In this document: one piece after another, positions 15,759-24,054 of the stretch
How positions within the stretch are numbered: the stretch's first letter is position 1
How the letters are laid out: each line of letters begins with the position of its first letter
DNA from: Chlorobiota bacterium
Lineage (GTDB): Bacteria > Bacteroidota > Bacteroidia > Flavobacteriales > Flavobacteriaceae
Direction: 5' to 3'
Length of the DNA stretch: 36,022 nt
Assembly (NCBI GenBank): GCA_013153605.1
Contig: JAADED010000082.1
Coordinates: forward strand, 1-36,022
Notes under the pieces: model-generated
The model's input: the letters and a program-made list of their open reading frames with translations, nothing else
The model's database searches: none
Told to the model about the DNA's origin: nothing
Made by a program: the position numbers and the translations under genes

Positions 15759-15760
15759 AT

Positions 15761-16318
15761 ATGTCTTTTTGGGATAAAATATTCGGCCATTCCGACCGGG
15801 AACATTCGGGAGACGAACCCCGGGAACCCGTTCCCGCCACTCCGGAAGAAAGGTTTGTCAAAAAGTTTACGGACAACAAAGGCAAATTCCTTCTGGCAAG
15901 ATCGGAAGAGGACATCCGCCGCCACTTGGCCGACATCCTCCGCCACGAAGGCGCCGCCGGCTATTGGGCTCCGGCCGATGACGTGCGGTCCGCCCTTCTC
16001 AAGGACCTTCCCCGGTCCGGAGATCCCCAACCTCCGCCCGGCCACATTTTTACGGGCTTCGCCCGTTATCTGATCGAGAAAGACGGCGGTATCCTTTTCA
16101 CTTCTTACGAAACGGGAGAATTCCGCCTTATCGATTTGCCCGATACCATGGTATTTATCGCCACCCCCGACCGTCTGATTCCGGATAAGGAAACCGCCAT
16201 GGAAAACATCAACCGCAACATGCGCAACGCCTACCCCTCCCACATCCATTCCATCCACCGGTTTTCGGACGAAAAAAACGAGTTTTCCAAAAACGTATAT
16301 TTGATTTTGTACGTATGA
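15761..16318 (+). CDS. LUD (LutC/YkgG-like) domain protein
   Basis: The 185-residue cytoplasmic protein matches the LUD domain: FTGFARYLIEKDGGILFTSYETGEFRLIDLPDTMVFIA, then a C-terminal IHRFSDEKNEFSKNVYLILYV. LutC-type proteins take part in lactate oxidation with LutA and LutB, but neither of these is nearby. Here the gene sits between ftsH (2-bp gap) and cdsA (4-bp overlap), an arrangement that I recall as common in Bacteroidota. Its real role is therefore unknown and need not involve lactate. Confidence 0.8.
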   Translation: MSFWDKIFGHSDREHSGDEPREPVPATPEERFVKKFTDNKGKFLLARSEEDIRRHLADILRHEGAAGYWAPADDVRSALLKDLPRSGDPQPPPGHIFTGFARYLIEKDGGILFTSYETGEFRLIDLPDTMVFIATPDRLIPDKETAMENINRNMRNAYPSHIHSIHRFSDEKNEFSKNVYLILYV

Positions 16319-17154
16319 AAGAATTGCTCACGCGCTCTCTCAGCGGATTGGTATATGTCGGCCTGATCGTGGCCGCCCTGACGGCATCCCAAAATTGGCT
16401 GTGGGGTACCTTGCTGTTTTCGGTTTTCCTGTTCGTCACCGCATGGGAACTGGCCGGCCTTCTCGGCATCGACCGGAAATTTTTCTTGGCCTATCTCGGC
16501 ATCTATTGGCTGGCATCCACCGCCTTACTGGTTTATTTGGTTTTTGCCGGCACCTACGGATTGATGCTCTACTCGTCCGTCCTTAAATTTACCGCCGTAT
16601 TTTGGCTGGCATACATAGGCCTTACCCTCTGGCTGGTTTTCCGCCGCGACCTCAAAACCCTGTGGGGCATGATCTATTTGGCCCTCCCCTACACCGTGAC
16701 CCTCTTGCTGTTGATGTGGGAACCGCGGCTGGTGCTTTTTCTTTTCATCATCCTTTGGCTCAACGATACCTTCGCCTATCTGTCGGGACGCTTTGCCGGG
16801 CGGCATAAATTGGCGCCTTCCGTTTCTCCCAAAAAAACGTGGGAAGGCCTCATCGGCGGTATTCTGGCGGTATTATTGGTCGTGTACATGGCCGTCAAAA
16901 CGGGTTGGATTCATCGGGTGTTCGATTTTATTCCCTCCCGCCCCGACATCACCTTCTGGATATTGCTGGTGCTTACGGCCTTGGCCGGGGTGGCGGGCGA
17001 TCTGTTGGAATCCGCCCTCAAACGGCGCGCGGGAGTCAAAGATGCGGGAAACATCATTCCGGGCCACGGCGGATTGCTCGATCGACTCGACAGTTATCTG
17101 GTTGCGGTTGTGATTTTTTTCCTGTATATTACGTGGATGTATAGACAATTTTGA
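16315..17154 (+). CDS. cdsA: Phosphatidate cytidylyltransferase
   Basis: The 279-residue integral membrane protein has about eight hydrophobic segments. It carries the full CDP-diglyceride synthetase signature near the C-terminus (about 232-259): SALKRRAGVKDAGNIIPGHG and then GLLDRLDS. KKTWEGLIGG occurs about 50 residues earlier. It makes CDP-diacylglycerol, the precursor of all phospholipids. The start overlaps the LUD gene by 4 bp and the stop shares one base with the psd start (TGATG), so psd is probably translationally coupled and lipid-head-group synthesis is coordinated. Confidence 0.96.
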   Translation: MKELLTRSLSGLVYVGLIVAALTASQNWLWGTLLFSVFLFVTAWELAGLLGIDRKFFLAYLGIYWLASTALLVYLVFAGTYGLMLYSSVLKFTAVFWLAYIGLTLWLVFRRDLKTLWGMIYLALPYTVTLLLLMWEPRLVLFLFIILWLNDTFAYLSGRFAGRHKLAPSVSPKKTWEGLIGGILAVLLVVYMAVKTGWIHRVFDFIPSRPDITFWILLVLTALAGVAGDLLESALKRRAGVKDAGNIIPGHGGLLDRLDSYLVAVVIFFLYITWMYRQF

Positions 17155-17876
17155 TGAAGATTTCGAAATTACATAAAGAAGGGTACCGCATCATCCTTTG
17201 GTCGTTTCTCATGGTGTTGGGGATCAACCTGGCCGTGGACGCACTGATTCCCTACAAATGGATCCAATGGACGGTGCTTTTCGTGAGCGTGCTGTTGTTT
17301 TTGATGATCGTTTATTTTTTCCGTTTTCCCGAGCGCCGGGCCGAAGGGTTGCCCAACGAAGTGGTGGCTCCCGTGGACGGCGTGGTGGTTGTGGTGGAAG
17401 AAGTGTTCGAACCCGAATTTTTCAAAGATAAACGGTTACAAATTTCCATTTTTATGTCGCCATTCAACGTGCACTCCATCCGCTATCCGGTGGACGGAAA
17501 GGTGATTTACAGCCGCTATTACAAAGGCAAACATTTGGTAGCTTATCATCCCAAAAGCTCCGAGCTGAACGAGCGCACCACGGTGGTGATCGACAATCCT
17601 TTGATCGGGCCGGTCATGTACCGCCAAGTGGCGGGCATCATAGCGCGGCGGATCGTGAATTACGCCAAAGTGGGCATGGAAGTGAAAAAAGGCGAAGATG
17701 CGGGATTTATCAAATTCGGCTCGCGAGTGGACGTATTCCTCCCCCCCGATACGGAGGTGTACGTGGTAATCGGCGACAAAACGCGGGGAGGCGAAACCGT
17801 ATTGGGCAAGGTGCCCGTGAAAAAACCGTCCGCTTCGGTACCCGAGAAAGAAACCGCCGAAACATCCGAATCTTAA
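17154..17876 (+). CDS. psd: Phosphatidylserine decarboxylase (short Psd type)
   Basis: The 240-residue proenzyme has two membrane segments near the N-terminus (about 12-30 and 36-58). Its catalytic part contains VVAPVDGVVVVVEEV and ISIFMSPFNVHSIRYPVDG, and the self-cleavage site is G189-S190 in KFGSRVDV. Cleavage there would leave a pyruvoyl group on the alpha chain. The enzyme decarboxylates phosphatidylserine to phosphatidylethanolamine. I chose the ATG at 17154 over the TTG three bases upstream, since ATG overlaps the cdsA stop as TGATG. The last 25 residues are Lys/Glu/Thr-rich and dispensable-looking. Confidence 0.95.
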   Translation: MKISKLHKEGYRIILWSFLMVLGINLAVDALIPYKWIQWTVLFVSVLLFLMIVYFFRFPERRAEGLPNEVVAPVDGVVVVVEEVFEPEFFKDKRLQISIFMSPFNVHSIRYPVDGKVIYSRYYKGKHLVAYHPKSSELNERTTVVIDNPLIGPVMYRQVAGIIARRIVNYAKVGMEVKKGEDAGFIKFGSRVDVFLPPDTEVYVVIGDKTRGGETVLGKVPVKKPSASVPEKETAETSES

Positions 17877-17888
17877 AATTCCTCATAT

Positions 17889-18737
17889 ATGCGCTGGAAA
17901 GGACGAGCCCAAAGCCGAAACGTGGAAGACCGGCGCCGCGGAGGCGCCAAAGTCGTAGGCGGAGGATTGGGCGTGGGTGCCATCCTCTTTTTTATTGCCT
18001 ACACTCTCCTTACGGGCGAACCGCCCACCGACATGATGCGGCAAATACCGGGAGCCGCGTCCCAATCCACCACCGTCACCACGACGGAAAACGACGAATT
18101 GGCCGAATTCACCAAAGTGGTGCTCAAAGATACCGAAGACGTGTGGCATCAAATATTCGAAGAAGAATTGGGCGCCCGCTACCGCGAACCCGTCCTGGTA
18201 TTGTATTCGGGAAGTACGATGGCGGGATGCGGATTCGCCTCGGCGGCCATGGGACCCTTTTATTGCCCGGCGGACGAAAAAATTTACATCGACCTGGATT
18301 TCTTCCGCGATCTTCGCCGCAAATTCGGCGTGTCGGGAGATTTCGCCATGGCCTACATTATCGCCCACGAAGTGGGACACCACGTGCAAAAACTCCTGGG
18401 CATCACGGATGCGGTCCAAAAACGACGGCCTTACCTGAGCAAAAAAGATTACAACAAGCTGTCGGTCCGCATGGAGCTCCAAGCCGATTACCTGGCCGGC
18501 GTATGGGCCCGGCGGGTGGAAAAAATGAAACACGTATTGGACGAAAACGATATCGAAGAAGCCGTACGGGCGGCCGCCGCCGTGGGCGACGATTATTTGC
18601 AAAAGAAATATACCGGTCGTGTGGTACCCGACGCCTTTACGCACGGCACTTCCGAACAACGGGTGCGCTGGTTTCTCAAAGGTTTTAAAAACGGCACCTT
18701 GCGCGGAGGCGATACCTTCTCGGCCGATCAACTTTAA
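17889..18737 (+). CDS. Membrane-anchored neutral zinc metallopeptidase (YpfJ/KPN_02809 type)
   Basis: The 282-residue protein has a basic N-terminus rich in Arg (MRWKGRAQSRNVEDRRRGG), one membrane helix (about 20-41) and an extracytoplasmic peptidase part. The zinc motif is H160-E-V-G-H164 in AYIIAHEVGHHVQ. Further family blocks are YSGSTMAGCGFASAAMGPFYCPADEKIYIDLDFF and MELQADYLAGVWA, the latter giving the third zinc ligand region. The substrate is unknown. It follows psd by 12 bp and ends the operon. The 119 bp downstream contain the grpE promoter. Confidence 0.9.
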   Translation: MRWKGRAQSRNVEDRRRGGAKVVGGGLGVGAILFFIAYTLLTGEPPTDMMRQIPGAASQSTTVTTTENDELAEFTKVVLKDTEDVWHQIFEEELGARYREPVLVLYSGSTMAGCGFASAAMGPFYCPADEKIYIDLDFFRDLRRKFGVSGDFAMAYIIAHEVGHHVQKLLGITDAVQKRRPYLSKKDYNKLSVRMELQADYLAGVWARRVEKMKHVLDENDIEEAVRAAAAVGDDYLQKKYTGRVVPDAFTHGTSEQRVRWFLKGFKNGTLRGGDTFSADQL

Positions 18738-18788
18738 AAAGAAAAACTCGCAGGGACTTCGCCTCGAAAAATTCCCGGCGCCGCGGGC

Positions 18789-18801
18789 TGACAACTTGTC
18801 A
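18789..18801. promoter_or_regulatory. Perfect inverted repeat over the grpE -33 element (candidate operator)
   Basis: TGACAACTTGTCA is a perfect 6+1+6 palindrome. It contains the TTG (18796-18798) that would be the -33 element of the grpE promoter. It is not CIRCE, whose arms are TTAGCACTC and GAGTGCTAA. Binding by a heat-shock regulator is inferred only from its position. Confidence 0.5.
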
Positions 18802-18838
18802 CCGGACTTTCGAATGGCAATAATTTTGAATATTTTTG
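18796..18838 (+). promoter_or_regulatory. Promoter of the grpE-dnaJ operon
   Basis: Two exact TAnnTTTG elements occur in tandem: TAATTTTG at 18821-18828 and TATTTTTG at 18831-18838. A TTG at 18796-18798 lies 22 bases before the first. The grpE ATG is at 18857, giving a short leader. Confidence 0.6.
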
Positions 18839-18856
18839 GTCAAAATCCGTGTACCG

Positions 18857-19402
18857 ATGAAAAAAGACAAAAAACAACCGGAAAAAGAACAACAACAAAT
18901 GGAGCATCAGGAAGAAAAACAAGATAAACCCCAACATACCGCAGAGGAATTGATGGAACAAAAACAACAACTGGAAGAAGAATTGCAAGCGGAAAAAGAC
19001 CGGTACATTCGTTTGTACGCCGAATTCGATAATTACAAAAAGCGCACCCAGCGCGAAAAAATGGATTTGATCGAAACCGCGTCGGAAGATGTGGTCAAAG
19101 CGTTGCTTCCCATTTTGGACGATTTCGAACGGGCATTGACCGAACTCAAAAAATCGGGTAACGCCGAAGTGCTCAAGGGAGTGGAATTGATTTACGAAAA
19201 ATTGCGCAAAACCCTTATGGATAAAGGGTTGGCCGAAATCGAAGTCAAACACGGGGACGAATTCAACCCCGACATCCACGAAGCCGTAGCCCAAATTCCC
19301 GGCGACAAAAAACAATCGGGAAAAATCCACGAAGTGATCGAAAAGGGCTACAAAATGGGCAAAAAAATCATTCGTTACCCCAAGGTGATTACCATCCAAT
19401 AA
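18857..19402 (+). CDS. grpE: Nucleotide exchange factor GrpE
   Basis: The 181-residue product begins with a Lys/Glu/Gln-rich, strongly charged region (about 1-60). A coiled coil (EELMEQKQQLEEELQAEKDRYIRLYAEFDNYKKRTQRE) and the beta-domain follow. The GrpE signature VLKGVELIYEKLRKTLMDKGL and the end GYKMGKKIIRYPKV are clear. GrpE drives ADP release from DnaK. I chose the ATG at 18857, since the in-frame upstream start at 18836 lies inside the promoter element. dnaJ follows after 87 bp; dnaK itself is not in the window. Confidence 0.96.
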   Translation: MKKDKKQPEKEQQQMEHQEEKQDKPQHTAEELMEQKQQLEEELQAEKDRYIRLYAEFDNYKKRTQREKMDLIETASEDVVKALLPILDDFERALTELKKSGNAEVLKGVELIYEKLRKTLMDKGLAEIEVKHGDEFNPDIHEAVAQIPGDKKQSGKIHEVIEKGYKMGKKIIRYPKVITIQ

Positions 19403-19489
19403 CTTCGCATCCAATATTTTACAAATTGGCGTAATTTTTGCTGTTACGGGCATGAATTACGCCTTTCGTTTTAAAAAAGACTTGATTGC

Positions 19490-20614
19490 ATGGGAAAAGA
19501 TTATTACGCCATATTGGGCGTGCCGCGCAATGCCACTCAGGAAGAAATCAAAAGGGCCTACCGCAAATTAGCCATCAAATATCATCCCGACCGTAATCCC
19601 GGCGATAAGGAAGCCGAGGAGAAATTCAAAGAAGCGGCCGAAGCCTACGAAGTATTGGGCGACCCCGAAAAACGGGCCCGCTACGACCGATTGGGAGATG
19701 CCGCCTTTACGGGAGGCGGAGGACCTCATCACTACGAAGACATACAGGACATCTTCCGACACTTCGGCGATATCTTCAACGATATTTTCGGCGAAGGATT
19801 CGGCGGATTCGGATCGTGGTCGGGATACGGCACGCGCCGCGCCCCGCGCGTCAAGGGGACGGACTTGCGAGTCAAACTTAAAATCGGATTGGACGACATC
19901 GTCCACGGCGGCCAACGAAAAATCAAAGTCAAACGAAAAGTGCGGGCGCCGGAAACGGTGTATCAAACCTGTCCCAAATGCCACGGAAGCGGTAAAGTGA
20001 CCCGCGTCACCCACACCATTTTCGGACCGGCCGAAATGCGAAGCACTTGTAACATGTGCGGCGGAACCGGATACGTAACCGCCTACGCTCCGCCCGGAGC
20101 CGACGAAAACGGCTTGATTTGGACCGAAGAGATCGTCACGGTCAAAATACCCAAAGGGGTTCGCGAGGACGTCCAGCTCAAAGTGGCTCAAAAAGGGCAC
20201 GACGCCCCTTCACCCAACGGTAAACCCGGCGATTTGTTGGTGACCTTCGAAGAACACATTCCGCCCGACTACGCCATCGACGGACTGGATTTGCACAAAC
20301 AATTGGACCTTTCGCTTCCCGAAGCCGTATTGGGCACCTCCAAATTGGTGGAAACGCCCCACGGCAAAATCAAACTCAATTTGGAAGGGCCGGTGGAACC
20401 GGGCAAAATCCTTCGCATTCGCGGCAAAGGAATTCCCGAGCTCAACACCGAGCGATACGGCGATTTGTTTATCCACGTGAACGTGCATATGCCCAAAAAA
20501 CTGTCGGAAGAAGACATCCGATATTTCCGCTCCAAATTGGAGGATAAAAATTTCCAACCCAAAAAAGCCAAACAAAAAACATTTTTCCAAAAAATCCACG
20601 ATTTATTTTCATAA
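19490..20614 (+). CDS. dnaJ: Chaperone DnaJ with reduced zinc-binding domain
   Basis: The 374-residue protein has an N-terminal J domain with H32-P-D34, a Gly/Phe-rich linker (about 75-115), a zinc region and the C-terminal substrate-binding domains. Only two CxxCxGxG motifs are present, C161-PKCHGSG and C187-NMCGGTG, where most bacterial DnaJ proteins have four. Two motifs give four cysteines, enough for one zinc ion. From memory, flavobacterial DnaJ proteins share this reduced form, so it is probably lineage-typical and not damage. DnaJ delivers clients to DnaK and stimulates its ATPase. The response-regulator gene follows after 23 bp. Confidence 0.95.
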   Translation: MGKDYYAILGVPRNATQEEIKRAYRKLAIKYHPDRNPGDKEAEEKFKEAAEAYEVLGDPEKRARYDRLGDAAFTGGGGPHHYEDIQDIFRHFGDIFNDIFGEGFGGFGSWSGYGTRRAPRVKGTDLRVKLKIGLDDIVHGGQRKIKVKRKVRAPETVYQTCPKCHGSGKVTRVTHTIFGPAEMRSTCNMCGGTGYVTAYAPPGADENGLIWTEEIVTVKIPKGVREDVQLKVAQKGHDAPSPNGKPGDLLVTFEEHIPPDYAIDGLDLHKQLDLSLPEAVLGTSKLVETPHGKIKLNLEGPVEPGKILRIRGKGIPELNTERYGDLFIHVNVHMPKKLSEEDIRYFRSKLEDKNFQPKKAKQKTFFQKIHDLFS

Positions 20615-20637
20615 CTTACCTATAAAATTGCCGAACT

Positions 20638-21798
20638 ATGCCTAAAATTTTAGTCATTGAAGACGAAGAAGTTATCCAAAGGGTACTCAAAAAAATCCTG
20701 GAAGCCGAAAATTACGAAGTGGATGCCGCCTACGACGGGGTGGAAGGCATTAAAAAAATCAAGGAGAACGATTACGACGTGGTGCTTTGCGACATAAAAA
20801 TGCCCAAAAAAGACGGGCTCGAAGTATTGGAAGAAGCCAAGAAAATCAAACCCGACCTTCCGTTTGTAATGATTTCGGGCCACGGCGATTTGCCCACGGC
20901 GGTGGAAAGCATGCGCAAAGGCGCCTACGATTACATCGAAAAACCGCCCGATTTGAACCGCCTGTTGACCAGCTTGCGCAATGCGCAACAAATGAGCACC
21001 TTGGTCAAGGAAAATACCCGGCTGAAAAAGAAAATCAGCAAAAAATATCAAATGATCGGCGAGTCGGAAGCGCTCAAAAAAGTCAAAGACATTATCGAGA
21101 AAGTGGCGCCCACCGATTCGCGCGTCCTCATCATGGGCGACAACGGAACGGGTAAAGAACTGGTAGCCCGATGGATACACGAAAAGAGCAAACGGGCCAA
21201 AAAGCCGTTTGTGGAAGTTAACTGCGCGGCCATTCCCTCCGAATTGATCGAGAGCGAGTTGTTCGGGCACGTGAAAGGGTCGTTTACGGGGGCTTATAAA
21301 GACAAAAAAGGAAAATTCGAACTGGCCGACGGAGGCACCCTCTTTTTGGACGAAATCGGCGACATGAGCCTTTCGGCCCAATCCAAAGTATTGCGGGCAT
21401 TGCAAGAAAATAAAATCAGCCGGGTGGGAAGCGACAAAGACATCAAAGTGGACGTGCGCATTATTGCGGCCACCAACAAGGATTTGAAAGAGGAAATCAA
21501 AAAAGGTAACTTCCGCGAAGACCTCTACCACCGCCTGGCGGTCATCGTGATCAAAGTGCCGTCCCTTGACGAGCGCAAGGAAGACATCCCCCTGTTGGTG
21601 AAGCATTTCGCCAAACAAATCGCCGAAGAGCAAAACATGAAGCCCAAAAAATTCACCGACGCCGCCATCAAAAAATTGCAATCTTATTCTTGGTCGGGAA
21701 ACATCCGGGAATTGCGCAACGTGGTGGAACGGCTCATGATTTTGGGCGGTGACGAAATCACCGAAGAAGACGTGATCAACTTCTCGGCCAAAAATTAA
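20638..21798 (+). CDS. Sigma-54 activator-type response regulator without HTH domain
   Basis: The 386-residue protein has a receiver domain (about 1-120) with phospho-acceptor Asp52 in VVLCDIKMP. The sigma-54 AAA+ domain (about 138-375) has Walker A G167-DNGTGKE, the sigma-contact loop G214-SFTGA (usual form GAFTGA) and Walker B GGTLFLDE (232-239). The chain ends at the AAA+ lid (GNIRELRNVVERLMILGG..), with no Fis-type DNA-binding domain. From memory, a conserved flavobacterial regulator has the same length and end, so this is a family trait and not a frameshift. Without DNA binding it may activate RpoN promoters from solution. The cognate kinase is not nearby. porQ follows after 4 bp. Confidence 0.9.
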   Translation: MPKILVIEDEEVIQRVLKKILEAENYEVDAAYDGVEGIKKIKENDYDVVLCDIKMPKKDGLEVLEEAKKIKPDLPFVMISGHGDLPTAVESMRKGAYDYIEKPPDLNRLLTSLRNAQQMSTLVKENTRLKKKISKKYQMIGESEALKKVKDIIEKVAPTDSRVLIMGDNGTGKELVARWIHEKSKRAKKPFVEVNCAAIPSELIESELFGHVKGSFTGAYKDKKGKFELADGGTLFLDEIGDMSLSAQSKVLRALQENKISRVGSDKDIKVDVRIIAATNKDLKEEIKKGNFREDLYHRLAVIVIKVPSLDERKEDIPLLVKHFAKQIAEEQNMKPKKFTDAAIKKLQSYSWSGNIRELRNVVERLMILGGDEITEEDVINFSAKN

Positions 21799-21802
21799 GA
21801 CT

Positions 21803-22840
21803 ATGCACGGTCGCGCCGCCCTTATTTTCCGGCTTTTAGTGCTTCTGACCCTCACGGGCGGAATGGCGCAAACAGGCGGCACGGCGGTGTACCGGTTTCT
21901 CAGCCTCAGCCCCTCGCCCATCCAAACGGCATTGGGCGGCAAACAATTTACGGATATTCCTTACGACATTCTCCAAAACTTCTCCAACCCCGCCCTGGTG
22001 GACGCCTCCCAATCCGGGAGGATCGGACTCAATTATACCGCTTATATCACCGACATCAATTACGGCCAGCTGGGGTATGTATGGAAAATTCCCGGCGCGG
22101 GAGCCGTGTTTACGGGCGTGACATATTTAAATTACGGCAAATTCACCGCCGCCAACGAAAGCGGCGACATCACGGGCACGTTTACCGCCTCGGAAACGGC
22201 TTTTCAAATCGGCTACGGCCGTAGGCTAAAGGCGCATTGGTATGCGGGAGTGACCCTCAAATGGATTTATTCGCAACTGGAACGCTTTCGTTCTCACGGG
22301 GTAGCCGCCGATTTGGCCTTGCGGTATGCGGGCGAATTTACCGACGCCGTCCTTTTGGTGCGCAATGCGGGATTTCAACTCACCACCTACAACGGCACGC
22401 GCGAACCATTGCCCTTCGAAATCGCCCTCAGTTATGCCCGATTATTGGAACATGCCCCCTTGCGTCTTTACGTTACATGGGAAAATTTGCAAAAACCGCT
22501 GATCGCCTTCCCCAATCCCGCGCGGGCCCAAATCGACCCCGACGGAAACGTTCGGGAAGAAAACATCCGCTTTTACCACCACATCTTCCGCCACCTCATT
22601 ACGGGAGTGGAATTTTTTCCCCGCAAACGGTTCCGCCTTCGTACGGGATTCAACTTCCGACGGGCCGCCGAATTGGGCCTTAAAGACGTGAATTTCTCCT
22701 CTGGCCTGGCTTTCGGATTCGGTTTGAGGCTCAACAAATTTTCAGTGGATTACGGCTACGGCCAATACCATTTTGCGGGCAACGCCCACCATTTGGGCAT
22801 CCATATTTTCTTAAACCCGGCCGACCATGAAAAAGATTAA
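21803..22840 (+). CDS. porQ: Type IX secretion system protein PorQ
   Basis: The 345-residue protein has a signal peptide (cleavage likely after GGMAQ) and a beta-barrel-like sequence rich in aromatic-ended strands. The N-terminal block YRFLSLSPSPIQTALGGKQFTDIPYDI and then QNFSNPALVD is characteristic of PorQ. The C-terminus HHLGIHIFLNP resembles an outer-membrane barrel end. In Porphyromonas gingivalis PorQ belongs to the PorU-PorV-PorQ-PorZ attachment complex, which processes and anchors secreted proteins at the cell surface. No C-terminal sorting domain is seen. It starts 4 bp after the response-regulator gene and overlaps cmk by 14 bp. Confidence 0.88.
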   Translation: MHGRAALIFRLLVLLTLTGGMAQTGGTAVYRFLSLSPSPIQTALGGKQFTDIPYDILQNFSNPALVDASQSGRIGLNYTAYITDINYGQLGYVWKIPGAGAVFTGVTYLNYGKFTAANESGDITGTFTASETAFQIGYGRRLKAHWYAGVTLKWIYSQLERFRSHGVAADLALRYAGEFTDAVLLVRNAGFQLTTYNGTREPLPFEIALSYARLLEHAPLRLYVTWENLQKPLIAFPNPARAQIDPDGNVREENIRFYHHIFRHLITGVEFFPRKRFRLRTGFNFRRAAELGLKDVNFSSGLAFGFGLRLNKFSVDYGYGQYHFAGNAHHLGIHIFLNPADHEKD

Positions 22841-23513
22841 TATCGCCATAGACGGACATTCATCCACCGGAAAGGGCACTTTGGCCAAAGCCTTGGCCCG
22901 CGAATTGGGCTACGTGTATATCGACACGGGCGCCATGTACCGGGCCGTAACCCTTTACGCCTTGCGCCGGGGATGGATCACGGACAGCGGAGTGGACCGG
23001 GACGCCCTACTCCGTCATTTGGACGACATCCGCATCGAATTTCGCCACAATCCCGCTACGGGCCGCTCGGAAACAATCCTCAATGGCGAAAACGTGGAAG
23101 AAGCCATCCGCGACATGCGCGTATCGGCCCACGTAAGCCGTATTGCCGCCATTCCCGAGGTGAGGCGCAAGCTGGTATCGCTTCAGCAAGCCATTGCCGC
23201 CCGCAAAGGGGTGGTAATGGACGGCCGCGATATTGGCACGGTGGTCATGCCCGACGCGGAATTGAAAATCTTTATGACCGCCCGGCCCGACATTCGCGCC
23301 CGACGCCGCTACAACGAACTGATTGCCAAAGGACGCCCGGCCGATTACGAGGAGGTATATCGAAACCTGGTGGAACGCGACCGGCTGGATTCCACCCGCG
23401 AAGCCTCTCCCCTGGTCCAAGCCCCCGACGCCCGACTTTTGGACAATTCGGACCTGACGCCCGAACAACAATTGGAGGTGGCCCTTAAGTGGGTCAAAGA
23501 ACTTACCCCTTAA
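22827..23513 (+). CDS. cmk: Cytidylate kinase
   Basis: The 228-residue enzyme has the P-loop G10-HSSTGKGT and the family blocks YVYIDTGAMYRAVTLYALRRG, VVMDGRDIGTVVMPDAELKIFMTA and DRLDSTREASPLVQAPDARLLDNSD. It phosphorylates CMP and dCMP. Its start lies in the end of porQ (14-bp overlap), so it depends on the porQ transcript. Its 3' end overlaps the convergent PAP2 gene by 11 bp. Confidence 0.96.
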   Translation: MKKINIAIDGHSSTGKGTLAKALARELGYVYIDTGAMYRAVTLYALRRGWITDSGVDRDALLRHLDDIRIEFRHNPATGRSETILNGENVEEAIRDMRVSAHVSRIAAIPEVRRKLVSLQQAIAARKGVVMDGRDIGTVVMPDAELKIFMTARPDIRARRRYNELIAKGRPADYEEVYRNLVERDRLDSTREASPLVQAPDARLLDNSDLTPEQQLEVALKWVKELTP

Positions 23514-24054
23514 TGCGGGGCAATACTTTTTCTCTGACCAAATAGCCCGTGAAGAATCCCAAAACAATCCCTTCGATCGTACCCGCCAACACGTCGCTCG
23601 GGTAATGCACGCCGACGTAAATACGGCTGTAGGCCAAAAGGGCGGCCCACCCGAACCAAATAGCCACCGCCCACCGGGGTCGGCGCAACACAGCGGCCAA
23701 ATAGGAAGCCAAAAGAAAAGAATTGGCGGCATGGCCCGAAAAAAAGGAATATTGGGCGGGACATTTTAAGATGCGAAGGGTTTGTTGCAAAGCCTCCACT
23801 TGGCACGGCCGCGGACGGGCGGTCACATGCTTTAGCCAATTGATAAATTGATCGTTGAAGGTGAGAAGAATCACAAATATCGTGAGAGCCGTCAATCCGC
23901 GCCGCCATCCCAGGCGCCAAATCACATAGGCCCCGGTGAGGAGGTAAAACCACCACCAAAAATGCTGGTCGGTGACGGTCATCCAAAAGGCGTCCCACCG
24001 CTCGGAGCCCAAGCGGTTGAGATAAATCAAAAGCCTTTCGTCGAGCCCGCCCAT
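23503..24054 (-). CDS. PAP2-family membrane phosphatase
   Basis: The 183-residue membrane protein has the three PAP2 motifs. These are K75-x6-R82-P83 (KHVTARPRP), FSGH at 105-108 (the usual PSGH with Phe for Pro), and S143-R-x5-H150-x3-D154. About five or six hydrophobic segments are visible. Such enzymes dephosphorylate lipid phosphates such as phosphatidate or undecaprenyl pyrophosphate; the actual substrate is not determinable. The start ATG shares one base with the tatA stop (TAATG on the minus strand), so the pair is translationally coupled. Confidence 0.92.
   Translation of the reverse strand: MGGLDERLLIYLNRLGSERWDAFWMTVTDQHFWWWFYLLTGAYVIWRLGWRRGLTALTIFVILLTFNDQFINWLKHVTARPRPCQVEALQQTLRILKCPAQYSFFSGHAANSFLLASYLAAVLRRPRWAVAIWFGWAALLAYSRIYVGVHYPSDVLAGTIEGIVLGFFTGYLVREKVLPRIKG

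Noticed and set aside
15761-16318. LUD protein considered as part of a lactate-utilisation (lutABC) operon
   Set aside because: Neither lutA nor lutB is adjacent. The neighbours are ftsH and cdsA, so lactate use is not supported.
18789-18801. Palindrome considered as a CIRCE element for HrcA
   Set aside because: CIRCE has 9-bp arms TTAGCACTC/GAGTGCTAA with a 9-bp gap; this repeat has 6-bp arms and a 1-bp centre.
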